From assembly GCA_035553855.1 (NCBI GenBank), contig DATMJO010000082.1, forward strand, positions 37,217-101,216: a stretch of 64,000 bases of DNA, read 5' to 3'. Below are positions 38,962-46,794 of this stretch, piece by piece. Numbering within the stretch: the first letter of the stretch is position 1; the number at the start of each line of letters is the position of its first letter. Made by a program: the position numbers and the translations under genes. The notes beneath the pieces were generated by a model that worked only from the letters and a program-made list of their open reading frames with translations, was not told where the DNA came from and ran no database searches. This stretch comes from JBBDYQ01 sp035553855 (GTDB taxonomy: Bacteria > Actinomycetota > Thermoleophilia > Solirubrobacterales > Thermoleophilaceae).

Positions 38962-40560
38962 GTGACGGAGGGATCGCTGGTCGCGGGTGAGTCCGCCCCC
39001 GCGGCGCCGCCCGTTCCGCGGGCGGTCGACGAAGTGCTGGTCCTCGACTTCGGGGGCCAGTACTCGCAGCTGATCGCGCGGCGCGTGCGCGAGTGCGGCG
39101 TGTACTCGGAGCTCCTGCCGCACCACGTCGATGTCGCCGAGATCGAGCGGCGGCGGCCCAAGGGCCTCGTCCTGTCGGGCGGGCCGGCGTCCGTCTACGC
39201 CGAAGGAGCCCCCAAGCTGCGCCCCGAGCTGATGGACCTGGGCATCCCGGTCCTCGGCATCTGTTACGGGATGCAGGCGATGGCGCTGGAGCTGGGCGGG
39301 CGCGTCGAGGGAGCCGGCCCGGGCGAGTTTGGGCGCACCGAGCTGAAGGTCTCCGACCCGGGGCGCCTGCTCGAGGGCCTGCCCGAGGTGCAGAGCTGCT
39401 GGATGAGCCACCGCGACGCCGTCATCGAGGCCCCCACCGGCTGCCGCCCGCTCGCCGCGTCTCCGGCCTCGCCCGTGGCCGCCTTCGAGGACACCGAGCA
39501 CGGTGTCTACGGCATCCAGTTCCACCCCGAGGTCGTCCACACGCCCTACGGGACCCAGATCCTCGACCGCTTCCTGCGCGACGTCTGCGGCTGCGACATG
39601 GCCTGGAGCCCCGCGTCGGTCGTCGATGAGCAGGTGGCGCGTATCCGCGCGCAGGTGGGCGACGGCCGCGTGATCTGCGGCCTCTCCGGCGGCGTGGACT
39701 CCTCCGTGGCGGCCCTGCTCGTCCATCGGGCCGTGGGCGACCAGCTCACGTGCGTGTTCGTGGACCACGGCCTCATGCGAAAGAACGAGGGCGAGCAGGT
39801 GATCGCCGCGTTCCGCGACAACTTCAAGGTGCCGCTCGTCGCGGTCGATGCCGAGGAGCGCTTCCTGGCGAGGCTCGCGGGCACCACCGACCCGGAGGTC
39901 AAGCGCAAGGCGATCGGCGCGGAGTTCATCCGCGTGTTCGAGGAGGAGGCGGCGCGCCTCGAGGACCCGGCCTACCTGGTCCAGGGCACGCTGTACTCGG
40001 ACGTAATCGAGTCCGGCGGCGGCACCGGCGCGGCGACGATCAAGTCGCACCACAACGTGGGCGGGCTCCCGAGCGACCTCAAGTTCGAGCTGGTCGAGCC
40101 GCTGCGCGGCCTCTTCAAGGACGAGGTGCGCCAGGTCGGCCTCGAGCTGGGGCTGCCCGAGCGGCTGGTGTGGCGCCAGCCGTTCCCGGGTCCCGGCCTC
40201 GCGATCCGGATCGTCGGGGGCGAGGTCACGAAGGAGCGCCTGGAGCTCCTGCGGGACGCCGACTTCGTGCTCCAGGACGAGATCCGCGCCGCGGGCCTCT
40301 ACCGCGAGCTATGGCAGTCGTTCTGCGTGCTTCCGGGCGACCTGCGCACGGTCGGGGTGCAGGGCGACGAGCGCACCTACGGCTATGTGGTCGTCATCCG
40401 GGCGGTCACGAGCGACGACGCCATGACCGCGGACTGGGCCCGCCTGCCATACGACCTGCTCGAGCGCGTCTCCTCGCGCATGATCAACGAGCTGCGGCAG
40501 GTCAACCGCGTCGTGCTGGACATCACGTCCAAGCCGCCGGGCACGATCGAGTGGGAATAG
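38962..40560 (+). CDS. guaA: GMP synthase (glutamine-hydrolysing)
   Basis: 532 residues from GTG 38962. Glutaminase domain: LVLDFGGQYSQLIARRVRE, VLGICYGMQAMA (nucleophile Cys), HPEVVHTPYG. ATP pyrophosphatase domain: ICGLSGGVDSSVAALLV, QGTLYSDVIESG. Dimerisation domain ends DITSKPPGTIEWE. Converts XMP to GMP. Immediately downstream of guaB3. Confidence 0.97.
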   Translation: MTEGSLVAGESAPAAPPVPRAVDEVLVLDFGGQYSQLIARRVRECGVYSELLPHHVDVAEIERRRPKGLVLSGGPASVYAEGAPKLRPELMDLGIPVLGICYGMQAMALELGGRVEGAGPGEFGRTELKVSDPGRLLEGLPEVQSCWMSHRDAVIEAPTGCRPLAASPASPVAAFEDTEHGVYGIQFHPEVVHTPYGTQILDRFLRDVCGCDMAWSPASVVDEQVARIRAQVGDGRVICGLSGGVDSSVAALLVHRAVGDQLTCVFVDHGLMRKNEGEQVIAAFRDNFKVPLVAVDAEERFLARLAGTTDPEVKRKAIGAEFIRVFEEEAARLEDPAYLVQGTLYSDVIESGGGTGAATIKSHHNVGGLPSDLKFELVEPLRGLFKDEVRQVGLELGLPERLVWRQPFPGPGLAIRIVGGEVTKERLELLRDADFVLQDEIRAAGLYRELWQSFCVLPGDLRTVGVQGDERTYGYVVVIRAVTSDDAMTADWARLPYDLLERVSSRMINELRQVNRVVLDITSKPPGTIEWE

Positions 40561-40609
40561 GCGCGCCGAGGCCCGTTTCGCCGTAGCCGCGTCCGGGCAC
40601 CCGCACGGG

Positions 40610-41119
40610 GTGGCGGAAGCGGAGACCGGGCAGGAGGAGACGGAGAAGGAGCGGCTCGACCGCAACCTCTCCCAGCTGCTCGAGGAGCTGCGGGTTGCGA
40701 TCCCCGGCGTCCAGGTGCTGTTCGCGTTCCTCTTGACGGTGCCGTTCACGCAGCGTTTCGAGCGCCTGACCTCCTTCGAGGAGACGGTCTACTTCGTGAC
40801 CACGCTGTGCGCCGCCGGCGCGACCGTTCTCCTGATCTCGCCCTCGGCCCACCACCGGATCGAGTTCCGGCAGGGCCACAAGCTCGACATCGTGATGCTC
40901 GCCAACGTCCTGGCGATCGCGGGACTGGGCCTGCTGGCGCTCGCGGTGACCGGCGCCGTGCTGCTCGTGACCCACCTTCTGTATGGGACCGCGACGGCGG
41001 CCGCGGTCAGCGGCGCGCTCGGCGGGCTCTTCCTGACGCTCTGGTACGTCGTGCCGGTCGTCCGGCGGCTCCGGGACAGCCGCCGGACGACCGGGGCCGG
41101 GGCGGACCCGGCCGCCTAG
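40610..41119 (+). CDS. DUF6328-like four-helix membrane protein
   Basis: 169 residues from GTG 40610. Soluble acidic N terminus, then RLDRNLSQLLEELRVAIPGV and four hydrophobic helices (VLFAFLLTVPF; VTTLCAAGATVLLI; VLAIAGLGLLALAVTG; LGGLFLTLWYVV). The pattern matches DUF6328 membrane proteins of actinobacteria; function unknown. It ends in a palindromic tail-to-tail overlap with the 41116 gene. Confidence 0.78.
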   Translation: MAEAETGQEETEKERLDRNLSQLLEELRVAIPGVQVLFAFLLTVPFTQRFERLTSFEETVYFVTTLCAAGATVLLISPSAHHRIEFRQGHKLDIVMLANVLAIAGLGLLALAVTGAVLLVTHLLYGTATAAAVSGALGGLFLTLWYVVPVVRRLRDSRRTTGAGADPAA

Positions 41120-41123
41120 GCGG
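41112..41123. terminator. Palindrome spanning two convergent stop codons
   Basis: CCGCCTAGGCGG is a perfect 12-base palindrome whose centre CTAG supplies the TAG stop of both facing genes. It could form a bidirectional cruciform or short hairpin but has no loop, so it is not a classical terminator. Confidence 0.3.
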
Positions 41124-41409
41124 TCCGCAGGCGCAGGGCGCGCCGGCGTCCGGACCCGCGGGCCCTCGCGGCGTCCTGCCGTGCAGCGCGGACCTGCAGG
41201 AGGTCCACGAGGTCGGCGGTCCGCGTGAACGGGTCGGCGACGGTACGGCCGGTGGTCATCGAGAGCGCCGCGAGGACGTCCCCGCCGCTCTCGGCCACGA
41301 GGATCTCGCCGCGCAGAGGGCGGGCCGAGTCGAGTGCCGCCAGGCGGCGGAGCCTGTCGTCGTCCGCTGCGGTCGCGGTCCGGATGGTGATGTCGTCGAG
41401 CTGCTTCAC
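41116..41409 (-). CDS. GNAT-N-terminus-like small protein
   Basis: 97 residues from GTG 41409 with Shine-Dalgarno AAGGAGG. ITIRTATAADDDRLRRLAAL, RGEILVAESGGDVLAAL and GRTVADPFTRTADLVDLLQV form the first half of a GNAT fold (beta1-alpha1-alpha2-beta2) without the acetyl-CoA-binding loop, so it is probably not an acetyltransferase. It is the intact paralogue of the frameshifted gene at 11557. Divergent from a LysR regulator across a palindrome. Confidence 0.75.
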   Translation of the reverse strand: MKQLDDITIRTATAADDDRLRRLAALDSARPLRGEILVAESGGDVLAALSMTTGRTVADPFTRTADLVDLLQVRAARQDAARARGSGRRRALRLRTA

Positions 41410-41461
41410 GGTGCCTCCTTCGTCTGTGTGGGGACCACGATGAAGCCTCCAAGCGATAAAG

Positions 41462-41476
41462 GCAAACAATGATTGC
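41462..41476. promoter_or_regulatory. LysR-type operator
   Basis: GCAAACAATGATTGC is a near-perfect 15-base palindrome (GCAAnCAnTGnTTGC) in the AT-richer divergent gap between the GNAT-like gene (start 41409) and the LysR gene (start 41501). Position and symmetry fit a LysR autoregulatory site that also controls the divergent gene. Confidence 0.5.
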
Positions 41477-41500
41477 TGGGGGGTGCTATAAAGGGTGCTT

Positions 41501-42427
41501 ATGGACGACCTGCGCCTTCTGCGAGTGCTCCGCGAGGTGGCCCGGCACCGCTCGTTCTCGGCGGCGGCGGAGCGCCTCGCCTACAGCCAGCCGGCGGTCT
41601 CGCAGCAGATCGCGCGGCTCGAGAAGCAGGTGGGCGTCCAGCTCGTGATCCGCGAGCCGCGCACGATCAGGCTCACGCCGGCGGGGGAGGCGCTGGTCCG
41701 CCACAGCGAGCGGCTGTTCGCGCAGCTCGCCGAGGCCGAGGCCGAGCTGGCCCAGATCACCGCGGAGGCGCGGGGGCGGCTGCGTCTCGGCTCATTCCCC
41801 ACGGCTGCGGGCACCGTCGTGCCTTCGGCGTTCGCCGACTTCCGTGAGCGGCGCCCTGCCGTGGAACTCAGGCTCGAGGTGCGCGAGGACGCGCTGCCGC
41901 TGCTGCGGGCGGACGAGGTCGACGTGGCGCTGGTGATCGAGACGGACCTCGACCGGCCGGAGGTGGACCCGTTCGCCTCGGAGCGGCTGTTCGACGACCC
42001 GCTGCTCGCGGTGCTCCCGGCCGGCCACCCGCTCGCCACCCGCCGCGCGCTGTCGCTCGAGGAGCTTCGCCGCGAGGACTGGATGCTCGGCGGCATCCCG
42101 GGAACCTGCCCCGACTCGAACGTCGTGCTGTCGGCGTGCGCCGAGGCCGGCTTCGAGCCGAACGTGCACTTCCGCTCCGACGACTACTTCGCCGTCCAGG
42201 GGCTCGTGGCGAGCCGGATGGGCGTGGCGCTGATGCCGCGGCTCGCGCTGGCGAGCCGGCGGGATGACGTCGTCGTGATCCCTCTCCGCGGCCGTCCGCC
42301 GATGCGGCGCGTCGTCGCCGCCTGGCGTCCGGAGACGCCCGCGCCGGTCCAGGACATGCTCGTTTCGCTCCGCGGCGCCGCGGCCGACCTGGCCGCGGAG
42401 TCCGCTCCCGCTCGCGCCGCCGCCTGA
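41501..42427 (+). CDS. LysR-family transcriptional regulator
   Basis: 308 residues from ATG 41501 (GTG 41495 possible). N-terminal winged helix: LRLLRVLREVARHRSFSAAA, then LAYSQPAVSQQIARLEKQ. Periplasmic-binding-like effector domain follows (GRLRLGSFPTAAGTVVPSAF; DWMLGGIPGTCPDSNVV). Effector unknown. Autoregulation is suggested by the palindrome just upstream; the divergent GNAT-like gene is the likely target. Confidence 0.94.
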   Translation: MDDLRLLRVLREVARHRSFSAAAERLAYSQPAVSQQIARLEKQVGVQLVIREPRTIRLTPAGEALVRHSERLFAQLAEAEAELAQITAEARGRLRLGSFPTAAGTVVPSAFADFRERRPAVELRLEVREDALPLLRADEVDVALVIETDLDRPEVDPFASERLFDDPLLAVLPAGHPLATRRALSLEELRREDWMLGGIPGTCPDSNVVLSACAEAGFEPNVHFRSDDYFAVQGLVASRMGVALMPRLALASRRDDVVVIPLRGRPPMRRVVAAWRPETPAPVQDMLVSLRGAAADLAAESAPARAAA

Positions 42428-42445
42428 GGGCGGCCGCTCAGGCGG
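42420..42445. terminator. Bidirectional hairpin between convergent genes
   Basis: CCGCCTGAG / CTCAGGCGG: 9-base perfect stem with 8-base loop, starting within the lysR stop region and ending one base before the M23 peptidase stop. It fills the whole 18-base gap and could end transcription from both sides, though T-runs are absent. Confidence 0.45.
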
Positions 42446-43675
42446 TCAGGAGTAGGCGTCCCACTCGCGCAGGAGCGGGTACGGGTCGAACGGGCGCCCG
42501 CCGTCGTACCAGCCGGGCGCGTCCCACATCTCGTAGTGGAGGTGGCAGCCGCTCGCGTTGCCGGAGTCGCCGACGCGGCCGATCTCCTGGCCCGTGTACA
42601 CGCGGTCGCCGACGTTGAAGGGCGTGGCCGAGACGAGGTGCATGTAGGCGTAATCCACGCCGGTCTGGTCGCCGTCGATGACGAGGTAGTGACCGGCGGC
42701 GGCGTGGTACTGCTTGAACTTCACGACGCCGCCGCGGGCCGCGACGAGGGGGGTGCCGCAGCGGGCGAAGATGTCCTGCCCCTGGTGGGAATGGCCGGCT
42801 CGGCCCGTGCCGAAGCGCGCGCCCGCTCCGCCGTAGTCGTGGCGGCCCCGGACCGGGAAGATGTGGCGGTAGAAGTCGAACGCGTCGCGGCGGGTGTCCG
42901 CCACCTGTGAGCTGCGCGCCTCGGCGCCGTTGGACCCGCTGGCGACGACCCTGAACGCGTAGCGGCCCTCGGGCTGCAGCTGGCCTTCGCCGTCGTAGCC
43001 GTCCCAGGCGATCTCGTTGACCGCGCCGGGCGCCGCCTGCGCGGGCCACGAGCGGATGACCACGCCGTCGGCGACGCGGGAGAGGTCCACGCGGACGCTG
43101 GCGGGAGCATCCGAGTTCACGCGGTAGGAGAACTTGACCGAGCGGGCCGCGCCGAAGAAGAACTTGCCCTGGCTCGTGCCGGTCTCGAGCCGGGGACCGC
43201 CGGGGTCGCGAGGCCCGGGGGCGGGGGTCAGCTCGGGGTTGACCTCGGGCGGCAGCGGCGGCAGCACCGCGACGTCGCCCGTGCGCTTCGAGCGGTTGTC
43301 GTCGCCCGCCCAGACCGAGACGGGTCCCGTGGGAGCCGACAGCGGCACGACCGCGGTGACGCTGCGGGCGCTGCGGGCACGTGGCTTCACGGACTTGTCG
43401 TCGCGGGGGCCGCGGCCGCCGTGGAAGACGACCTTCGTGGCTCCGGCGAGGTTGCGGCCGGTGAGGCGGATCGTGGAGCCTCCGCGCACGCGCTTGCGGC
43501 TGCCGCACTCCTTGACGCAGGTGACCTTCGAGATCGCGGGCTTGGGCGCCCAGCGAACTCCGCCGGAGGCCCCGTGCGCCGGCGCGGCGACGAGGAGTCC
43601 CACGGCGCATGCCGTGAGAAGCCCCGCAAATCCCGTATGTCCACCCGCCTTGCGGCGAGCCGTGCCTGACTCCAC
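42446..43675 (-). CDS. Secreted M23 peptidoglycan endopeptidase with IPT/TIG-like domain
   Basis: 409 residues from GTG 43675. Signal peptide (FAGLLTACAVGLLVAAPAHG), an IPT/TIG-like fold with CVKECGSRKRVRGGSTIRL, a FlgD-like Ig segment (NEIAWDGYDGEGQLQPEGRY), then a C-terminal M23 LytM domain with HSHQGQDIFA (Zn His, Asp) and CHLHYEMW (HxH). Probably cleaves stem-peptide cross-links. Its leader carries a c-di-AMP riboswitch, which fits control of wall hydrolases by that messenger. Confidence 0.93.
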   Translation of the reverse strand: MESGTARRKAGGHTGFAGLLTACAVGLLVAAPAHGASGGVRWAPKPAISKVTCVKECGSRKRVRGGSTIRLTGRNLAGATKVVFHGGRGPRDDKSVKPRARSARSVTAVVPLSAPTGPVSVWAGDDNRSKRTGDVAVLPPLPPEVNPELTPAPGPRDPGGPRLETGTSQGKFFFGAARSVKFSYRVNSDAPASVRVDLSRVADGVVIRSWPAQAAPGAVNEIAWDGYDGEGQLQPEGRYAFRVVASGSNGAEARSSQVADTRRDAFDFYRHIFPVRGRHDYGGAGARFGTGRAGHSHQGQDIFARCGTPLVAARGGVVKFKQYHAAAGHYLVIDGDQTGVDYAYMHLVSATPFNVGDRVYTGQEIGRVGDSGNASGCHLHYEMWDAPGWYDGGRPFDPYPLLREWDAYS

Positions 43676-43687
43676 TGGCCTCTCTTC

Positions 43688-43850
43688 CTTCCGGCCTACG
43701 GGGTTAGCTGACGGGCTCGGGCACGAAGAGCTGCCCTACGGCGTCACGAGCGTCCATGCGCTCCGCCGATTCGCCCCGGGTCGCCTCCTGGCTCCCCCTC
43801 TGGATCCCCCGTTCCCCACCGGGCGGCCCGGTGGGAACTCGGCTGGCTTG
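43688..43850 (-). promoter_or_regulatory. c-di-AMP riboswitch (ydaO-yuaA type)
   Basis: On the minus strand the leader of the M23 gene contains CCGAGTTCCCACC and its pairing partner GGTGGGGAACGGGGGA, then GGGGCGAATCGGC, then the hallmark 3' block GCCCGAGCCCGTCAGCTAAC followed by CCCGTAGGC. Order and spacing match the rpfA-type leaders of Streptomyces. Known members turn expression off when c-di-AMP binds. The boundaries are approximate. Confidence 0.88.
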
Positions 43851-43862
43851 GGTCAGCGCGGC

Positions 43863-43892
43863 AGTATAACGGGGCTCGCGGAGGCATGACAG
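43863..43892 (-). promoter_or_regulatory. Promoter of the riboswitch-M23 transcript
   Basis: Minus strand: CTGTCA (43892-43887), 18-base spacer, TATACT (43868-43863). The predicted transcript would start just before the riboswitch. The rest of the 424-base gap to rplM (43893-44099) holds a repeat TTCCTGCACG (twice, near 43910-43935) and AGGAGG at about 43949 with no start codon after it; the rplM promoter must lie there but I cannot place it. Confidence 0.45.
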
Positions 43893-44099
43893 GCGCGTTG
43901 CGGGAGCGCTTCCTGCACGGTTTCCTGCACGTGTCGATACGCACATGAGGAGGTTTTCAGCGCCGGGGACGTCTTCCCTCGGCCTGCGATACTCCGTTCA
44001 CGGCCGGACGCCTGGCGCGGACACCTGCGCCCGTCGTGTGTCAACATGTTCGGCCGTGCGCCGGAGGCCCAGCCGCCGACCGGCGCTTTTACCTGTGTC

Positions 44100-44534
44100 A
44101 TGAAGACCTACGTAGCCACCCCCTCCACCCGCGACCGTGAATGGTTCGTGGTCGACGCCACCGGCAAGACGCTCGGGCGGCTCGCGACGCAGATCGCGGA
44201 CACGCTCCGCGGGAAGCGCAAGCCGGAGTACACGCCGCACTGCGACGTGGGGGACTTCGTGATCGTCGTGAACGCCGAGAAGATCTCGGTGACCGGCAAG
44301 AAGATGCAGGAGAAGCTCTACCACCGCCACTCGGGCTATCCGGGCGGGCTGCGGACGCGGACGCTGGAGCAGATGCTCGAGCGCCGTCCCGAGGAGGTCA
44401 TCCGCCTCGCGGTCAAGGGGATGCTCCCGCGCAACCGCCTCGCTCGCCAGCAGCTCCGCAAGCTCAAGATCTACGCCGGCCCGGAGCACCCACACGTGGC
44501 GCAGAAGCCCCAACAGCTGGAGGTCGACGCCTGA
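44100..44534 (+). CDS. rplM: 50S ribosomal protein L13
   Basis: 144 residues from ATG 44100. MKTYVATPSTRDREWFVVDA, TGKTLGRLATQIADTLRGK, KLYHRHSGYPGG and AVKGMLPRNRLARQQLRKLK are L13 signatures. No Shine-Dalgarno precedes the ATG. The stop overlaps the rpsI start (TGATG). Confidence 0.97.
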   Translation: MKTYVATPSTRDREWFVVDATGKTLGRLATQIADTLRGKRKPEYTPHCDVGDFVIVVNAEKISVTGKKMQEKLYHRHSGYPGGLRTRTLEQMLERRPEEVIRLAVKGMLPRNRLARQQLRKLKIYAGPEHPHVAQKPQQLEVDA

Positions 44535-45430
44535 TGGCCGACGACGAGACGCGCGACGACGCCCCGGACACCCCGGACGAGCCCGCCGCCGCCGAGCCCA
44601 CCGCCGAGGAGCAGCCCGCGGCCGAGGCCGAGGAGCCCGCCGCCGAGGAGCAGCCCGCGGCCGAGGCCGAGGAGCGCGCCGCCGAGGAGCAGCCCGCGGT
44701 CGAGGCCGAGGAGCCCGTCGCCGAGGAGCAGCCCGTCGCCGAGGCCGAGGAGCCCGTCGCCGAGGAGCAGCCCGCCGCCGAGGCCGAGGAGCCCGCCGCC
44801 GAGGCAGAGCAGCCCGCCGAGGCCAAGCGCGAGAAGCCCAAGCGCAAGAAGGACGAGAAGGCCGACGAGCCGGACGTCATCCCCGGTGAGCACCTCGTTC
44901 CCGACCTCGTCCTCGAGGAGCGCAAGTCCGAGGACGACGACGAGTTCGCCCGCTACGCGGACGACGACGGCGAGTCCGCGGACGGCGAGTCCGAGGAGGC
45001 CGCGCCCGCGCCGGTCGCCGCGACCACGCTCGATCTCGCCGCCGGCGCCCGCTACGGCGCGACCGGCAAGCGCAAGCGGGCGGTCGCCCGCGTCATCCTG
45101 CGCCCCGGCACGGGCGTGTACACCGTGAACGGCAAGCCGCTCGACGCATACTTCCCGCGCCGCACGCTCCAGGTCCACGTCCGGCAGCCGCTCGAGACGG
45201 TCGGCTACGCCGAGCGCATGGACGTGGTGGCCCGTATTCACGGCGGCGGAGTCGCCTCGCAGGCGACCGCGCTGCGTCACGGCGTCGCCCGCGCGCTCGT
45301 GGAGGCCTCGCCGGACCTGCGTACCGAACTGAAGCGCCGCGGCTTCCTCACGCGGGACGCCCGCGTGAAGGAGCGCAAGAAGGCCGGGCTCAAGAAGGCC
45401 CGCAAGCGGCCTCAGTTCTCGAAGCGCTAG
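44534..45430 (+). CDS. rpsI: 30S ribosomal protein S9 with ~170-residue acidic N-terminal extension
   Basis: 298 residues, against about 130 for a usual S9. Residues about 172-298 are a normal S9 (YGATGKRKRAVARVILRPGT ... GGGVASQATALRHGVARAL ... KARKRPQFSKR). Residues 1-170 are extra: five tandem 13-residue repeats (AEEQPAAEAEEPA) at about 24-88, a basic patch (KREKPKRKKDEKAD), then an acidic stretch. The start is fixed by overlap with rplM. The extension is probably disordered and solvent-exposed on the 30S head, or removed. Confidence 0.95.
   Translation: MADDETRDDAPDTPDEPAAAEPTAEEQPAAEAEEPAAEEQPAAEAEERAAEEQPAVEAEEPVAEEQPVAEAEEPVAEEQPAAEAEEPAAEAEQPAEAKREKPKRKKDEKADEPDVIPGEHLVPDLVLEERKSEDDDEFARYADDDGESADGESEEAAPAPVAATTLDLAAGARYGATGKRKRAVARVILRPGTGVYTVNGKPLDAYFPRRTLQVHVRQPLETVGYAERMDVVARIHGGGVASQATALRHGVARALVEASPDLRTELKRRGFLTRDARVKERKKAGLKKARKRPQFSKR
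44603..44797 (+). repeat. Five in-frame 39-base tandem repeats inside rpsI
   Basis: Units begin at 44603, 44642, 44681, 44720 and 44759, each exactly 39 bases, starting GCCGAGGAGCAGCCC and encoding AEEQP-AAEAEEPA with few changes (R for P, V for A). A degenerate sixth unit follows. The near-identity of the DNA indicates recent slippage, so copy number probably varies between strains. Confidence 0.9.
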
Positions 45431-45439
45431 CGTCGCCAC

Positions 45440-46780
45440 ATGCCCGATGCCGTGACATCGCCGCGCGAGCGGCGCCTGTTCGGGACCGACGGTGTGAGGG
45501 GGCGCGCGGGCGAGTTCCTGAGCGCCGATCTGGCGCTCTCGCTGGGCCGGGCGGCCGCCGTCGCGTCGGGCGCCGCGACGCCACAGGTGCTGATCGTCCG
45601 CGACACGCGGGAGTCCGGCGAGATGCTCGAGGCGGCGCTCGCCGCCGGCATCGCGGCGGGAGGCGGCGACGCCCTGCTGGGCGGCGTGCTGCCCACGCCC
45701 GGGGCCGCGCTGCTCGTGCGCCGCTACGGGTTCGACATGGCCGCGGTCGTGTCGGCCTCGCACAACCCGTTCGAGGACAACGGGATCAAGTTCTTCGGCT
45801 CCGACGGGACGAAGCTCTCGGACGAGCTCGAGGCCGCGGTCGAGGCGCTCGTGGCCGAGCCCCCGCCGCCCGCGGCGCCGGGCCGGGTGCGCGAGCTGCA
45901 CGGCGCGGCCGGCGACTACCTGCGTGAGCTTCACGCGCGCTTCGAGGGGCTCGACCTGTCCGAGCGCCGCATCCTGCTCGACTGCGCGAACGGCGCCACC
46001 TACCGCACGGCTCCCGAGATCTTCCGGCGCCTGGGCGCGACCGTGGACGCCGTCGCAGCCGAGCCGGACGGGCGCAACATCAACGACGGCTGCGGGTCCA
46101 CGCACGTCGAGGCCCTGGCCGGCCGCGTCCGCGAGGGCGGCTACGACTGCGGCTTCGCCTTCGACGGCGACGGGGACCGCGTGCTGGCCGTCGATCGCGA
46201 GGGCGCCGTCGTCGACGGCGACGAGCTGATCGCGCTCGCGGCCCTGCATCTCCGCGGATCGGGGAGGCTGGCCGGCGACGGCGTCGCGGTGACGGTGATG
46301 ACCAACTTCGGCTTCCACCGGGCGATGGAGGGCGCGGGGATCGAGGTGGCCACGACGCCGGTGGGCGACCGCCACGTGCTGGCCGAGCTCCTGAAGCGCG
46401 GCTGGGCCCTCGGGGGCGAGCAGTCGGGCCACATCATCGACACGGGCTTCGTCCCCTCGGGGGATGGGACCGCCGCCGCCCTCCTTACGCTCGAGGCGAT
46501 CGCCGGGCGCGACCTCGCCGACCGCGACGCCATGGCGAAGCTCCCGCAGCGGCTTATCAACGTCCGGGTCTCCCGGCGCGACGCCCTGGAGGGCGCCACG
46601 GCCGTCTGGGACGCCGTGAGGAGCGAGGAGAGAGCGGTCGAGGGGCGTGGCCGAGTGCTGCTGCGCCCATCCGGCACGGAGCAGCTGATCCGCGTGATGG
46701 TCGAGGCCCCCGATCGGGCCGAGTGCGACTCCATCGCAGAGCGCCTCGCGGAGATCGTCGCCCGCGAGCTCGGCGAGTAG
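45440..46780 (+). CDS. glmM: Phosphoglucosamine mutase
   Basis: 446 residues. LFGTDGVRGRAGEFLSADLA, the phosphoserine loop VVSASHNPFEDNGIKFF, the Mg loop DGDGDR and C-terminal RPSGTEQLIRVMVEA match GlmM. Converts GlcN-6-P to GlcN-1-P for UDP-GlcNAc. Followed by glmS after 14 bases. TAGCGT (45428-45433), which includes the rpsI stop, lies 6 bases before ATG. Confidence 0.96.
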   Translation: MPDAVTSPRERRLFGTDGVRGRAGEFLSADLALSLGRAAAVASGAATPQVLIVRDTRESGEMLEAALAAGIAAGGGDALLGGVLPTPGAALLVRRYGFDMAAVVSASHNPFEDNGIKFFGSDGTKLSDELEAAVEALVAEPPPPAAPGRVRELHGAAGDYLRELHARFEGLDLSERRILLDCANGATYRTAPEIFRRLGATVDAVAAEPDGRNINDGCGSTHVEALAGRVREGGYDCGFAFDGDGDRVLAVDREGAVVDGDELIALAALHLRGSGRLAGDGVAVTVMTNFGFHRAMEGAGIEVATTPVGDRHVLAELLKRGWALGGEQSGHIIDTGFVPSGDGTAAALLTLEAIAGRDLADRDAMAKLPQRLINVRVSRRDALEGATAVWDAVRSEERAVEGRGRVLLRPSGTEQLIRVMVEAPDRAECDSIAERLAEIVARELGE

Positions 46781-46794
46781 AGTCGGAGCGTCCT

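Noticed and set aside
44603..44797. Regular 39-base repeats as a possible CRISPR-like array
   Set aside because: Units are contiguous with no spacers, exactly in frame, and encode an acidic peptide repeat within rpsI.
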